Source: Emergomyces orientalis (Eukaryota > Ascomycota > Eurotiomycetes > Onygenales > Ajellomycetaceae). Taken from it: a DNA stretch of 64,000 bases. Under the pieces are notes generated by a model. The model saw only the letters and a program-made list of their open reading frames with translations, did not search any database and had not been told where the DNA came from. The stretch covers positions 1,488,001-1,552,000 of the forward strand of contig MOWL01000068.1 in the NCBI GenBank assembly GCA_002110485.1, written 5' to 3'. Shown piece by piece: positions 48,096 through 59,100 of this stretch. The translations under genes and the position numbers were made by a program. Every line of letters starts with the position of its first letter. Position 1 is the stretch's first letter.

Positions 48096-49220
48096 ATGTT
48101 GACAAGCATCTTACCATTTACTGTAAAGTTTTCAATGTCGTTCACTCATGCAATCCTCAGCTAACTTTCCGTATAGCCTGAGGTCGCCGAGGAAGTGAGT
48201 GGATATTGCCTCAAACACACAAATGGCGTTCCCAAGATGATGGAAGAGGTATGGGACTATACCACGAAATCATTTAAAGACGCGGATAAGATGTCTTCGC
48301 CCATACAGGTAAGCCAAGCCCAGAGCAACAAAGAAAGTTGAGAACGCAATATATATAAGAAATATAAAAACGAGGCTGATGAGTTCACAGGGCTCGTGGA
48401 TGATATTTTTAGCTCAGGATCGCAAACCAAAAAGAAGTAAGACACCCTCGCATCCGTCGTTGAACGCTTGAGCTTAATTCCAATGAACAGTTCTTGAAAT
48501 CGGGACTTATTCCGGGTACAGTGCTTTGGCTTGGTATGAAGGCACAAAAGCGACCCAGGCGGAAATCATCACTCTGGAACTCAACCCAGAGATGATTGTG
48601 GCTGCACGGAGGGTTTTTGATAAGCACAACGTGAACGACAGAGTGACCTTAATTGAAGGCCCAGCGGCGGAATCGTAAGAAATTTTCTCACTCAAGCGCA
48701 TTTTTATTGTGACCACTAAGGAAGAGTACATATTGAAAAGTTCGGACCAACCTCACTGACATTCCGTATTTGGCGCAAGGCTTAAAACGTTGGCGGGGAC
48801 TTTCGATCTAATTTTCGTCGATGCCAACAAAGACGGCTACGAGGGTTATGTCAATACCATTCTCAGTCGAAACCTCCTTTCGCAAGACGGTTTGATTATG
48901 TGTGACAATGGTGTGTTTCCAAATTCAATGTAAAACTTTGTTTACCATCGCTAACATGGTCGTCAGTGTTCGCGCGAGGGATGACGATCTCAACGTCATC
49001 CAATCCAACCCTTCCTGATAGTGCCCGTCCATATTGGACAGCATGTGGTAAAGCATTGAGGCAATTCAACAGTGCCATTATCGAAGACCCAAGGGTTGAT
49101 GTGGTGATGCTGCCTGTATTTGATGGTGTGAGTTTCATTAAGCTGAAAAATCAAACAATGGGACAAGTGGTGAGCGGGCAAGAAGCCACACACTCAAATG
49201 GAACCAAATTTATAGCCTGA
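48096..49220 (+). CDS. Catechol-type SAM-dependent O-methyltransferase
   Basis: Six exons: 48096-48122, 48177-48308, 48391-48436, 48491-48674, 48780-48910, 48967-49220. They total 774 nt, or 257 residues, with all phases consistent. The first exon encodes only nine residues (MLTSILPFT). The protein carries the SAM-binding motif ILEIGTYSGYSALAW, rebuilt across intron 3, then EIITLELNPEM (acidic ribose-binding loop). Next come RVTLIEGPAAESL, FDLIFVDANKDGY with the metal-binding Asp, and the C-terminal VVMLPVFDGVSFIKL. This is the class I catechol/caffeoyl-CoA O-methyltransferase fold, which needs a divalent metal and methylates a phenolic or catechol-like hydroxyl. The length is usual for the family. 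Located between the exporter and the P450, it is the likely methylating tailoring enzyme of the cluster. The small exons make automatic annotation error-prone. Confidence 0.9.
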
Positions 49221-49733
49221 CTTCCTGTGGCAGATGTTGAGGTCTGGTTGTCCCTGTCAAGTAAGCGTGTTACGCATGATATCTTGTTTAGATGTGGGGG
49301 AAATTATTCATATTTCATTTATTTGTAGTTGTTTAAAAAAAGTTTTCCTAACACTCGCACTCGGCAGTCCCTTTTAGCAGTCATTGTGCAGGACTAGTAT
49401 TAAACAGCTTCAAGTTCAAAACCAATTAGGGTTTCTATTCCCACATGACTTTAGGTCTAGTTGCCCCCTTACCACTAGTACTCAGCGTGTACTGTACATT
49501 TGAAAAAAAGGGAATACTACTAGTATTGATGTGACTTAAACTTGTTGCAAACTGTGGAATATCTCATAACTCTCTCTTAAACCTACAAGCCAAATGGACC
49601 CGAAATGCGTACTTATCTTGCATGCAAATGTAAACTTTTCTTCAATGGGCAGAGCCTCCGCCAACGAAATGTCTAACACCACAGAGAACGGACAGGGCTG
49701 GGAATGTGTGGACATCACAAAAGAAAAGGTCAC

Positions 49734-51687
49734 TCAAGCTCTCCTCTTGAACCTCAATCTGAGGTCTTCTTGTTTCACAAACCAGCCTGCTTGTATTTTC
49801 CACTCCGCTTTGGGATCCTCCAACTCGAAATCAAAGTGGCGGACGAATTCCGCAACAACCTTCCACATCTCTAAAAGGCTGATATGCTTTCCAATACACA
49901 CGCGGGGACCGGCACCAAACTTAAGGTGGATAGAGTCTCTGTGAGAACACGTTCGGCTGTCAAAAGCTACAGGAATCGAACAACACTTACCGCAAACATA
50001 TTTCTGTGCATACTGGCTCTGGCTTCGGGATCTCCTTCAAGCCAGCGCTCAGGTCGAAAAACATTGACATCATCGCCGAACACGTTTTTGTTGTAATTCA
50101 TGACCCACGAGTTGACACCGACAACGGTTCCTTTCGGCAGGTAGGTACCACTTAGTGTGACACCGCCCTCCGGGACGACGCGTTCCAATATGAACCCTGT
50201 TGGAGGGTGAATGCGCATGGCTTCGTTGATTACAGCGCCACTGCAAAATAAGCCAGCTATTAATTATGTGCGCTTTTGACAACGACACTCATGTTGCACC
50301 TACAGATATGCTAATGTCGTGGTTTCCTTGTACGTTGCCGGTCTCGATAGACGACCCTCCTCAACTGCCCTGTCCACCTCCCGTTGAAGTTTTCGATACG
50401 TCGATGGATTTTTACAGAGGTAATAGAACACAGCCCTCAGAGTGATTGCCGTCGTATCAGAACCAGCGATACTAGCATCCGCCGTTATTTGGCTGTTAAA
50501 TTTTGCCCAGCCAAGGAGAAAACTCACATATTGGTCGTTGTAATGGCAACGATCTCGCGAGACGATAGCTTTGAAGGAGCCGAGTCATGAACCTCAAAGA
50601 GTCCTGATAGTATATCTTTTCTGGCAACCGGGTTTTGTCTGCGCTCTTTCACCATGGTGATGGCAAACTTTTGTACTGTATTTTAGCGACCACACCTACG
50701 TGCTCGGACAAATGCGGCAGAGGGCAGGGGACAACCGACCTCTTGGATTCTGTTCAATTTTTCATACCTCGGAAAAATTATTGGCAAAATTGGATTACCT
50801 AGGAGAAAATAGTTGGCTGTGGGGATCTGCCCGAGCTTTACAAGGGTTTAGCCTCCTTTGCAGCGAAATATTAAATAAAATATACCCAGAAGCTTACCAG
50901 AGAAACGTAAGACAAAAACTGATCAATCGCGGCAATGTTGTTGTCTACATCGGTACCCGTTTCCAAAAACCCAAGACTCCTAGAGAAGTTGATCTCTCCA
51001 AGAACATCAAAAGCAAAAAATTGCATCCACGGTCCAATGTCAAAGGCCGTTTTGCCGTCATTTGAGTGCTGCTCAACTTGTTTTAGAAATAACTCAATGC
51101 ACCCGTTTACGTATGGCTCCAATTCCGACACTGCCGTCATTGAAAAGCCCTTAGCTGAAGCTCGTTTCAACTGCGCATGGTATTCGTTGCTCCGCGTTGT
51201 GAAAAGTGTGGGCAATTTCCTGCCCTGATAAAGGCCCTCCCCGACGGAGTAAAACTCAGACTAATTGCCCGGTTACTTATGCCTTGTGAGAAAAAAAAAG
51301 TGGGATTGGGTCTTGGTTCTTTCTCAAGAGTTCAACAAATATATTAAGAAGCGGCGACCTTACTTTTGGAAAGATATTGGTAAAGTTGTATATCGTCCTC
51401 AAGGCCTCAGGATCAGATGCTGACACATGGTTGGGCCCAATTCGTACCAAAGGGCCGTAATTTTCATGAACTTCGATGTTCCGCCATACCATATCCTTTT
51501 TCAAAACTCTATAGATCTTCCATAAGTTTGAGAAACTGGCAACAAATGGGCCTGGCACATCTCGAAGGCCTCGATTATATCTGGTCCAAATACAGCTGAT
51601 GAAGAAAAGACAAACCACCAGAAAACAATATTTTTGAAGAGAGTCAAATTGGGGGTTGGATGGGAAAGCGCTGACGCTGGAGGCCAT
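49734..51687 (-). CDS. Cytochrome P450 monooxygenase (pisatin demethylase-like)
   Basis: Seven exons: 51687-51364, 51260-50898, 50835-50740, 50667-50528, 50492-50304, 50240-49991, 49919-49734. They total 1,548 nt, or 515 residues, the normal length for a fungal microsomal P450. Residues ~20-34 (YCFLVVCLFFISCIW) form the N-terminal membrane anchor, followed by the Pro-rich hinge DVPGPF. The I-helix oxygen motif AGSDTTA, the K-helix ExxR (EAMR), PERW, and the haem loop FGAGPRVCIGKH with its cysteine ligand are all intact. The haem loop is completed by choosing acceptor CTTAAG at 49920; an upstream CACAG breaks the frame. Similarity in RVVPEGGVTLSGTYLPKGTV is of the pisatin demethylase/benzoate hydroxylase kind. 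It should hydroxylate or demethylate the NRPS scaffold at the ER. It shares a 3' flank with the convergent methyltransferase. Confidence 0.9.
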
Positions 51688-52677
51688 GGTTTGTATTTTT
51701 CTACTCTCTGCTCTCGCTGATTATTGGTGAAGGATCGTGAACCTTGGGATGCATATATCAGGCGGCGGTCTTGTTTGCACTCAAAAGAACATAAAAATTA
51801 AAAACAAAAGGGCAAGTTGGTCAGGTGTCCAGGAGGATTGATCTGCAGGCTGAACGGCCCAGAGACGTTTGATTTGGCAAAACTTTCCTGTACAACGTCA
51901 GAAATTCATTTGTCATCGATGAGGGTACATTCCATGTTCGTTGCGCATTCTATGAGCCTCATGGTGATTCATAGGAAATTGGCCCTGTAAACAGCAATGC
52001 CTAGTCATCTCGTATTGATTGAGATATGGATACTATTGTCCTGTTGTTGTGTTCCCACACAATGGCCAGCAAAGCGGCGCTTGAGTTACACGGCATGGGG
52101 GTAGATTCTGCATACGTCGTAATGCGTAAATTTTTTTTTTTTTTTGGAACTAACCATTAAGAATTTCTTTAGGAGTAAAGGTGTTCCAAGCATTGCGCAA
52201 CAGTTGGCCATCCAGCGACCAAGCCGCCGCCGTATGGTTAGAGCCATTTGCATACTGCAATACCAAGTAACGTTACAATGCGGTACACCCACTGAGTCTT
52301 CGTATTGAGTTAGCTCCGATCTGTCTCCAGGCACTCGATAGCATTGCTTGGCATGACCTTAGCGCCAGGTTTATTTTGACTTCCGCTTGGATATTCCCTG
52401 AAAATTTTATCAGCAATAGCTCAGCCCAGGTGCGACATGATTTCCTACCACCTGATATTTGGCCGTGTTCGTGTTGTCGTCTGCACAGTGCCAGGCACAT
52501 GGTGAAGATGTATTAAAAACAGGAATTGGACAGTGTTAAAGTGAATCAAAAAATTTTCAAGACACGATGTAAAAGATGGCCGGCCCACTCATAGCCTTGT
52601 GCTTTAACCTCCCCTAGCTAAAGCTAACACCTCTTCTAGAAAACTAACCGTCGCGTATCACATTGCGCCCGAGCAAT
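51688..52677. other. Intergenic between P450 and reductase fusion
   Basis: About 1 kb, holding the P450 promoter and a 15-nt T run (52131-52145). Short frames on both strands in 52090-52500 have no recognisable domain. Confidence 0.45.
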
Positions 52678-54312
52678 TCAGTTAACCCCAGCCTTGATCA
52701 TATCTTCCAAGCCAGGAATATCCGCATCTGGATCAATTCCCACAGCCTTGATCAACCTTGCGATCATGACATAGAATCCAACCACGAAAATAGCCTCAAT
52801 CAATTCCGTATAATTCAAAACATCAAGCACCTGAGTAATCGTATTCTCCTCGTTTGTGTAAGTCTCAAGTTGCTCGTCGACAAATCTCAGTATAACCAGC
52901 TGCCTCTTTGAGAAAGTGCCAGGGTCGTTCATGCTGTCTCCTTGAAGAATAATTTTCCGGCACGCTTTTATTGCACCCATTACTTTCTCACCCATTCCGT
53001 GAACTTTAGCCACGGGTGCGTTGACATCCCATTCATATTGACATTTTAAGGTAGACGCAATTCGTAGAACTATGAGCTGCCAATCCAGCAAAGGCAGTGT
53101 CCGGGTTGTTTTCTGGAAAAACGCCGTGTAGACCCCCATTATCGGAGGGAAAAGGCCTGGAGAATGCGATAGAAGATAAAAGATATGCCTTTTCATGGGC
53201 ATTTGTTTTAAGGCAGCCACAACACCTTCTGGGGCTGTCTCTAGATCAACATACGGAATCCTGCACTGGGACAACTTTGGAGCCGGTGCATACAGGAAAA
53301 CCGTTTTCCTTGTTCCCATTATGTGACTCTGCTGTATCGTTATCGCGTCCCGGATGTTGGCAGCGACATTGTCCCGCTCTCCAGACCAGCTGACAAGGTT
53401 CAATTTCGGGTTCGTCAATTTGCCAGCCGTATAGAGATCTCCAAACCACGCATAGAGGTCTTTAATTTCCGAATCAGTGCGCAGTGCAGCTTGTTCAGTG
53501 CTTCGGAAACTCCGAAACGTTAAACGATTCCAGAAAATCTGACAGTGTGACACATTGACGGATGCTGTTGGACCGCCACCGCCCAGCTGGCCATAATTTA
53601 CGAAAATTCCTTGGGCTGAAAGGCAGCTTGCGATTTTTTCTGCCGCCTGTCCGAACACGGAGTCCAGACCAAGCACTATACGTTTTCCCTTCAGAACTTC
53701 CGCGTTCGGTAATTCTGATTCGTTGAGGACAATGTCGGATTCAGAGCTCCAGATTGTTGTCAGCGAACGATCGCGAACGACGGATACCACCCTTACCCCG
53801 CGCAAATGCGCAAATTGAACAATCATCTGCGAAATGGCACCCAACCCTGCATTCTGGATAATCCAGTCGCCTGGCTTCAGCTGTTTCATGTCTTCGAGTA
53901 TTAAGTAAGCTGGAAGCACACATGTCTTGAGAATCGCCGCAAATGTAACGTCTGACACGGCTGGGATCACGGTCAAATCGTTTGCGTTCAAGGTTGCATG
54001 AGTACGCCACGTCCCCAGACCCAGGGCTTTTGGTATGACGAGATCACCGGGTGCAAGGTCTGCAACATCCTCGCCACGGGTCAAAACACGGCCCACACCG
54101 TCAAAACCTCCTACATTGTTCCCATTAAGTTGGAATTTTGGCTTTACGGGGTATTGACCTGCGACAACCATCAAGTCCAGATGGTTGACAGGGGCAGCAA
54201 GGAATTCGACCAGAACCTCATTGTGCTTTGGCTCCGGCTCCGGATAATTCTCCAGCAAGAGAGCCTCCGCTGCCTGAAGGCTGGGCTTGGCAAAGGTCAA
54301 TGCCAAAGGCAT
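52678..54312 (-). CDS. Enoyl-reductase-like (MDR) fused to carboxymuconolactone-decarboxylase domain
   Basis: A single-exon protein of 544 residues. Residues 1-~345 are a medium-chain dehydrogenase/reductase of the mitochondrial enoyl reductase (ETR1/MECR) kind. It has VEFLAAPVNHLDLMVVAGQY, the nucleotide-binding stretch GDWIIQNAGLGAISQ and VVSVVRDR, which favours NADPH, with no zinc-ligand cysteines. Residues ~360-544 form an AhpD/carboxymuconolactone-decarboxylase-like helical domain (RHIFYLLSHSPGLFPPIMGV, LDWQLIVLRIASTLKCQYEW, MGEKVMGAI). The place where family members usually have Glu-Trp-x-x-His reads EWDVN (N431), and only one cysteine (C424) is present. The domain may therefore be non-catalytic or altered. 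I know of no common protein with this fusion. The frame is continuous with no stop or intron at the junction. The gene is divergent from the NRPS, suggesting a reductive step on its product. Confidence 0.85.
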   Translation of the reverse strand: MPLALTFAKPSLQAAEALLLENYPEPEPKHNEVLVEFLAAPVNHLDLMVVAGQYPVKPKFQLNGNNVGGFDGVGRVLTRGEDVADLAPGDLVIPKALGLGTWRTHATLNANDLTVIPAVSDVTFAAILKTCVLPAYLILEDMKQLKPGDWIIQNAGLGAISQMIVQFAHLRGVRVVSVVRDRSLTTIWSSESDIVLNESELPNAEVLKGKRIVLGLDSVFGQAAEKIASCLSAQGIFVNYGQLGGGGPTASVNVSHCQIFWNRLTFRSFRSTEQAALRTDSEIKDLYAWFGDLYTAGKLTNPKLNLVSWSGERDNVAANIRDAITIQQSHIMGTRKTVFLYAPAPKLSQCRIPYVDLETAPEGVVAALKQMPMKRHIFYLLSHSPGLFPPIMGVYTAFFQKTTRTLPLLDWQLIVLRIASTLKCQYEWDVNAPVAKVHGMGEKVMGAIKACRKIILQGDSMNDPGTFSKRQLVILRFVDEQLETYTNEENTITQVLDVLNYTELIEAIFVVGFYVMIARLIKAVGIDPDADIPGLEDMIKAGVN

Positions 54313-56160
54313 GGTGGTAGGATAGACGAATAAAATCTCAGTAGTAGATATCTAGAAAAATAGTAGAGGGGAGCTTTTCGGTAAAAGCTTAGGCAAATGA
54401 AATGTGCACTTAGGGGAAGCAAACAAGGGAACAGTCAAGGGAACGTTTTCTTCTCGGATACTGCCGCAGACTAAAGCCTGGACTTTAAAATAGATTTTAT
54501 GGGCGCAATGGGACAATTGATGTTGAGTAGGATGCGCCTTCATGTCAGTTTGTCGGGGCTTGTTGCTCTATAAAGAGCGGAAGGGGGGGGGAAACGTAAA
54601 CGGAACACGAAGCATCAGGTAAAAACTTCAGCTTTCCACGCAAGACAGTAACCAGGGTTGTACAATACAGTCGGAAGTAAAGATCCACTGGGCTGACTGC
54701 CATTGAGATAAAACTCCTCATTGCTCAGGGGAATATTTCACCAACTGATGGTAAGACCCCCACAAGCTCGACTTAGCAACGGAACAGGGGAATCTTTGCG
54801 GTTGTCCTAGCACTCTTCAAACGAGCAGCATTGCCATAGGGTTAGGATTATCTGTAAAATGTAAGTTGCATGTCGATAACACAATTAGGCCCTTACTTTA
54901 TTACCTTCGTAACGTTTCTTTCAATGAGGATGTTGTTGCTGCCCATCTCAAGGTTATCAAACTTGTCACGTGATTCGCCACCTCACCTAATCAGACCCAT
55001 CTTGAACCAACTCTGGAGTAATGCAACTCCCCTTTGGTTTTGAGCCGTTGGGTTTTTTTAACATGCTACTACCCGAGAGGATTATTTTACTGTGAGTGTT
55101 ATGAGTTACCTGCTAGCTCCCTACTTTTGGGACCAATTGGCCTTCATTGCGAGCTTATTTCTTTAAATCAAGACACCTCACCATATTTCCCTTGTATGAC
55201 TTTATGTGACGAACTACTATTCTTATCTATGTTCAATGTTATGCGCCATCAGTAGCCCGGCATCTGACAAAATTTCGGAATGCCTTCGCTGCTTCTGAAA
55301 TTATGAGCAGCCCACGCCAAATATGGCATGAATGCATAAGACCTCATGATAGAATCGCGCAATTGGCCTACCCCTGTTCGCATATATATTTTCACGTTCA
55401 GCACTACCATGGGCCTCGACGGTGTATTCACGGAAGTTCTGTAGGCCCAGGTATGCCATCAACTCCGTATCCTCTGCTTGAAACTCTCAAGCCATGTGCC
55501 TGCAGCCTCGTGGCAAATATCGTGTTAAACGAAGCAGTACGACAATCCTGAGACCACTTCTCTCCACGTATATATATATAGAAATGTATATGTATAATGA
55601 TTTGCTGGGTTTCATTTAACTGGTGGCGGGATTATTGCCCGGCCCTAAATTGTCTAATGATTCCCCTACCGATCAGGTCTTTGGGGCCGGCAACTAAGTA
55701 AGTTGCTCTGAAGGGATGATGTTCAGCTGACTTCGTCTTGTTCACTTCCTATATTTTCGAACTACCATGTAATCAGGGGTTCAAACGGTGACCTAGCTCA
55801 TGAAGCGCCTTCTTCAGCGTACCAACCTAGGAGGGTCACGGCGAGAGAATGGCAAGACGAATACGAGAAACACGAATAAAAAAATCCAGCGCACCAATCT
55901 GATCTGATACTCTCGTTCCGATATTCCCAGCCATCGTTTAACGCGATATAAATACGCCTCGGGAGCTACGCTAATTATATGGAATCTCGCCATATAAACA
56001 ATCAAACCTCAAGATCAAACCAACTGATCCTTTGCGATTTGCCTGTTCTACAATATTAAGAAACTACCTGCTACTTGCTTGTGCCTTCTATCCACGTTTT
56101 TTAAGCCCCCGCTGTGATAGGAAGAAAGACACAACACAATTGTGAGCCGCTTATTTCAAG
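54313..56160. promoter_or_regulatory. Divergent promoter region, NRPS and reductase fusion
   Basis: About 1.85 kb separates the start codons of the divergent NRPS and reductase-fusion genes, with no supported gene. It should hold shared control sites of the cluster. A TATAAATA box lies at 55947-55954, 207 nt upstream of the NRPS start. The palindrome GCTCTATAAAGAGC at about 54567 is 250 bp from the reductase start. A TA-repeat lies near 55567. Confidence 0.5.
55947..55954 (+). promoter_or_regulatory. Likely TATA box of the NRPS gene
   Basis: TATAAATA, 207 nt before the NRPS start codon on the same strand. Confidence 0.45.
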
Positions 56161-59100
56161 ATGGCAATTTCTGAGCTTCACGAAGAAATCCAATGTACCG
56201 CGCAGCAACGTAAATACCTTTCTCGGATGACCCCCGGAAAGCAGCCGACATATACTTTGCGCTGGAATACACGACAGCTTTGCCCAAGCATAGATCGGTT
56301 TGCATACACTTGGCAAGCTGTTGCTAGTCACAACCCTATCCTACGAACGGCGATTAAGCCTGGCGGAACCGATCAAGAGCCCCGCCTGGTTGTCCTTAAG
56401 AAAGCTGCTCCTATTCGCATCCAAGGCGTCCCATATCATGTTGCCTATAAAGCTACTTCAATGAAAACTGCGGAGCTCACTGTTATGCTCAGCGAAACGG
56501 GTGTAGCCCTCCATCTCCGCGTCCTCCGCATCCTGGTTGACCGCAAATCCTTTGCCCATATTTGTCGAGATTTCGATCTTTTTTATCATGGTCAATCTTG
56601 CGAACCTCACGATAATTTAAAATATTACATTCGCCACATCACCGAACGTGATGATCAAAATGCGTTTTCTTACTGGCGCAATTTGATGAATGGGACCGTT
56701 ACTTCGCTATCATACGGTTTCCCCACGAACACCTCTGGCAGGAAAAACACCTTCACTTCCGGTCTGCATGAAACCTTGGTGGGGCGCATTTACGATTTTT
56801 TGGCCACTCATTCTGTATCAATGCGGGACTTTGTCCATGCAATATGGCCACTTGTGCAGTATCGACATACTGCTGCTACTGATGGCACTGCTGTCTTCGC
56901 TGTCACTGGTCGAGACACGAGCGCTCCTGGTTACGACACAATTGTTGGCCATGCAGAATTATGCTATCCCCTGAAGCTGGTGATTGAAAATGGCTTATCG
57001 CTACTTGACTGGATTTGTCAGGTTTCCAAAATTGACCAACAGGCTTCAAGGAATGCATTTATAGGATACAACGAAATCCAGGACCAAATTCTACCTGTAC
57101 AGCCGCAAGTTCACTTAATTGTATCCGAAGGGCTTGATATTGTTGATGATGGAGATGATGATATTCTCTTTCCCTTAACAATAATCATCGATCTTGAGCG
57201 ACATTTAGTCAACATGCACTACTATTCTGAAGCCTCAAGCGACCACAATTTGCAAATCATTTTCGGTCATTTCATAGCTGTCCTAATGGAAGCTGTGCGA
57301 AACCCTACCACCCTTCTATCGGACATTGACATTATACCCAAAGAAGAAAGGGAATTCCTGCTGAGATGCAGTGAGCCCGTTACTTCGCCTGCCATTGGTC
57401 TAATACATGAACTATTTGAGCGCCAAGCCGAACTGAATCCACATCATGAATGTCTCAACTTCGAAGGTAAAACGGCCTTTACCTATGAGGGACTCAATAA
57501 ATTATCTAACCAGGTTGCTCGCCAGCTTGATTGTGGTCGAGGTAAATACGTATCTGTGTGCATGGACCGTTCACCTGCACTGATTGTTTCTATCTTGGCT
57601 ATCCTTAAAACTGGTGCCGCCTACGTTATTCTGGACCCTGAAAGCCCCGTCGAGAGAAACTCCTTCATTGCCACTGACGTTCAGGCGTCATTTGTTATTA
57701 CAGATCAGAGCTTAGCCATCAACTTTGCAAATCCTTGCCTGATCGTAGACCTGATGAATCGGGCTCCCAATTTCGATACCTCAAATCTAGGCGTGGTGCA
57801 AGAAGCAACAGACATTTGTTATGTCATATATACTTCCGGTTCAACAGGAAAACCAAAAGGTGTTTTGTTAGAGCACAAATCAGCATATACGGGCCTGATG
57901 GCGTTCCCGACTCTGCCAAACCTTCGTCAACTTCTTTTCCATAATCCTACCTTTTCTGCGGCACAACGTTCAATTTTCTCCACATTAAAGCAGGGAGGCT
58001 GCTTATGCCTGGCTAAGAAGGAAAATTTGACTGTTCGAATCACAGAGTTGATAAATTCCATGCACGTTAACGTCATAGACGTTACGCCGTCGACGGCGAC
58101 TCTCATTGACCATACACGCGTTCCTACTCTCTGCCGAATGACAGTTGCCGGCGAGCTGATCAACCCTGCCCTCCTGCCAGTCTGGATGGGCGAACTCGAG
58201 CTTTTAAATGCATACGGCTTAAGTGAGGTTACACAGATCAACTGGCGTCATGTCATGCATCCGAAGCAAAACCCTCAGAACATTGGTCGCCCTGTCGATT
58301 CAACTCGTTCCTATGTTCTGATCCCAGGTACAACACGGCTTGCTGGGATACTTGAACCGGGAGAACTATGCCTCGGCGGACACCAGCTTGCGAGATCCTA
58401 CCTTAACCGGTCCGAGAAAACGCGGGAGTCTTTCATACAAAATCCATTTGGGCCTGGACGCATTTATCGGACTGGCGATATGGTTGTAACCCACGCTGAT
58501 GGCAGCATTGAAATGATTGGTCGCATAGACTTCCAAGTAAAGATCAACGGCCAGCGCGTCGAGCCGGGCGAGGTCAATTGTTATATCCAAGAACATTCGG
58601 ACGTTTTTGATTCGTGGACTGTGTCTGCGACAATGGGGAACCAGACATCACTCGTCGCAGTCGTAGTACCCAGAGATGAACGAGAATGGTCAACACTTGT
58701 CCAGAATTTGCGGAGAATCCTTCGAGATCAGGTTCCGTCCTACATGATTCCCGCATATTGGTGGAAACAATCTCATCTACCTCTGAATGTTAATGGCAAA
58801 GTTGATGTTCCCCTACTTTCTAGCCTCGTGCACGCGATTCCACCAGAAGACTTACTTGTCAATTGTATCTCCAACGGCCAAAACCAAGGCCAGCGCTCTC
58901 TCACTCCAGTGGAAAACTCACTCAGACGGATATGGGCAGAAGTTCTATATCTACCAGAGACAAGCATCAATTTGGAAGATTCCTTTATGAATCTTGGCGG
59001 TTCCTCTCTCTCTGCCATCATTGTTGCGTCACGAGCCAGCAAGGAACACATCGAAGTAAAGGTTCACGATATTATGCTTCAAAACAATCTACTCGAGGTA

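Noticed and set aside
52086..52500. Short frames between the P450 and the reductase fusion
   Set aside because: Considered as an extra cluster gene. No frame on either strand shows a domain, and a T15 run interrupts it.
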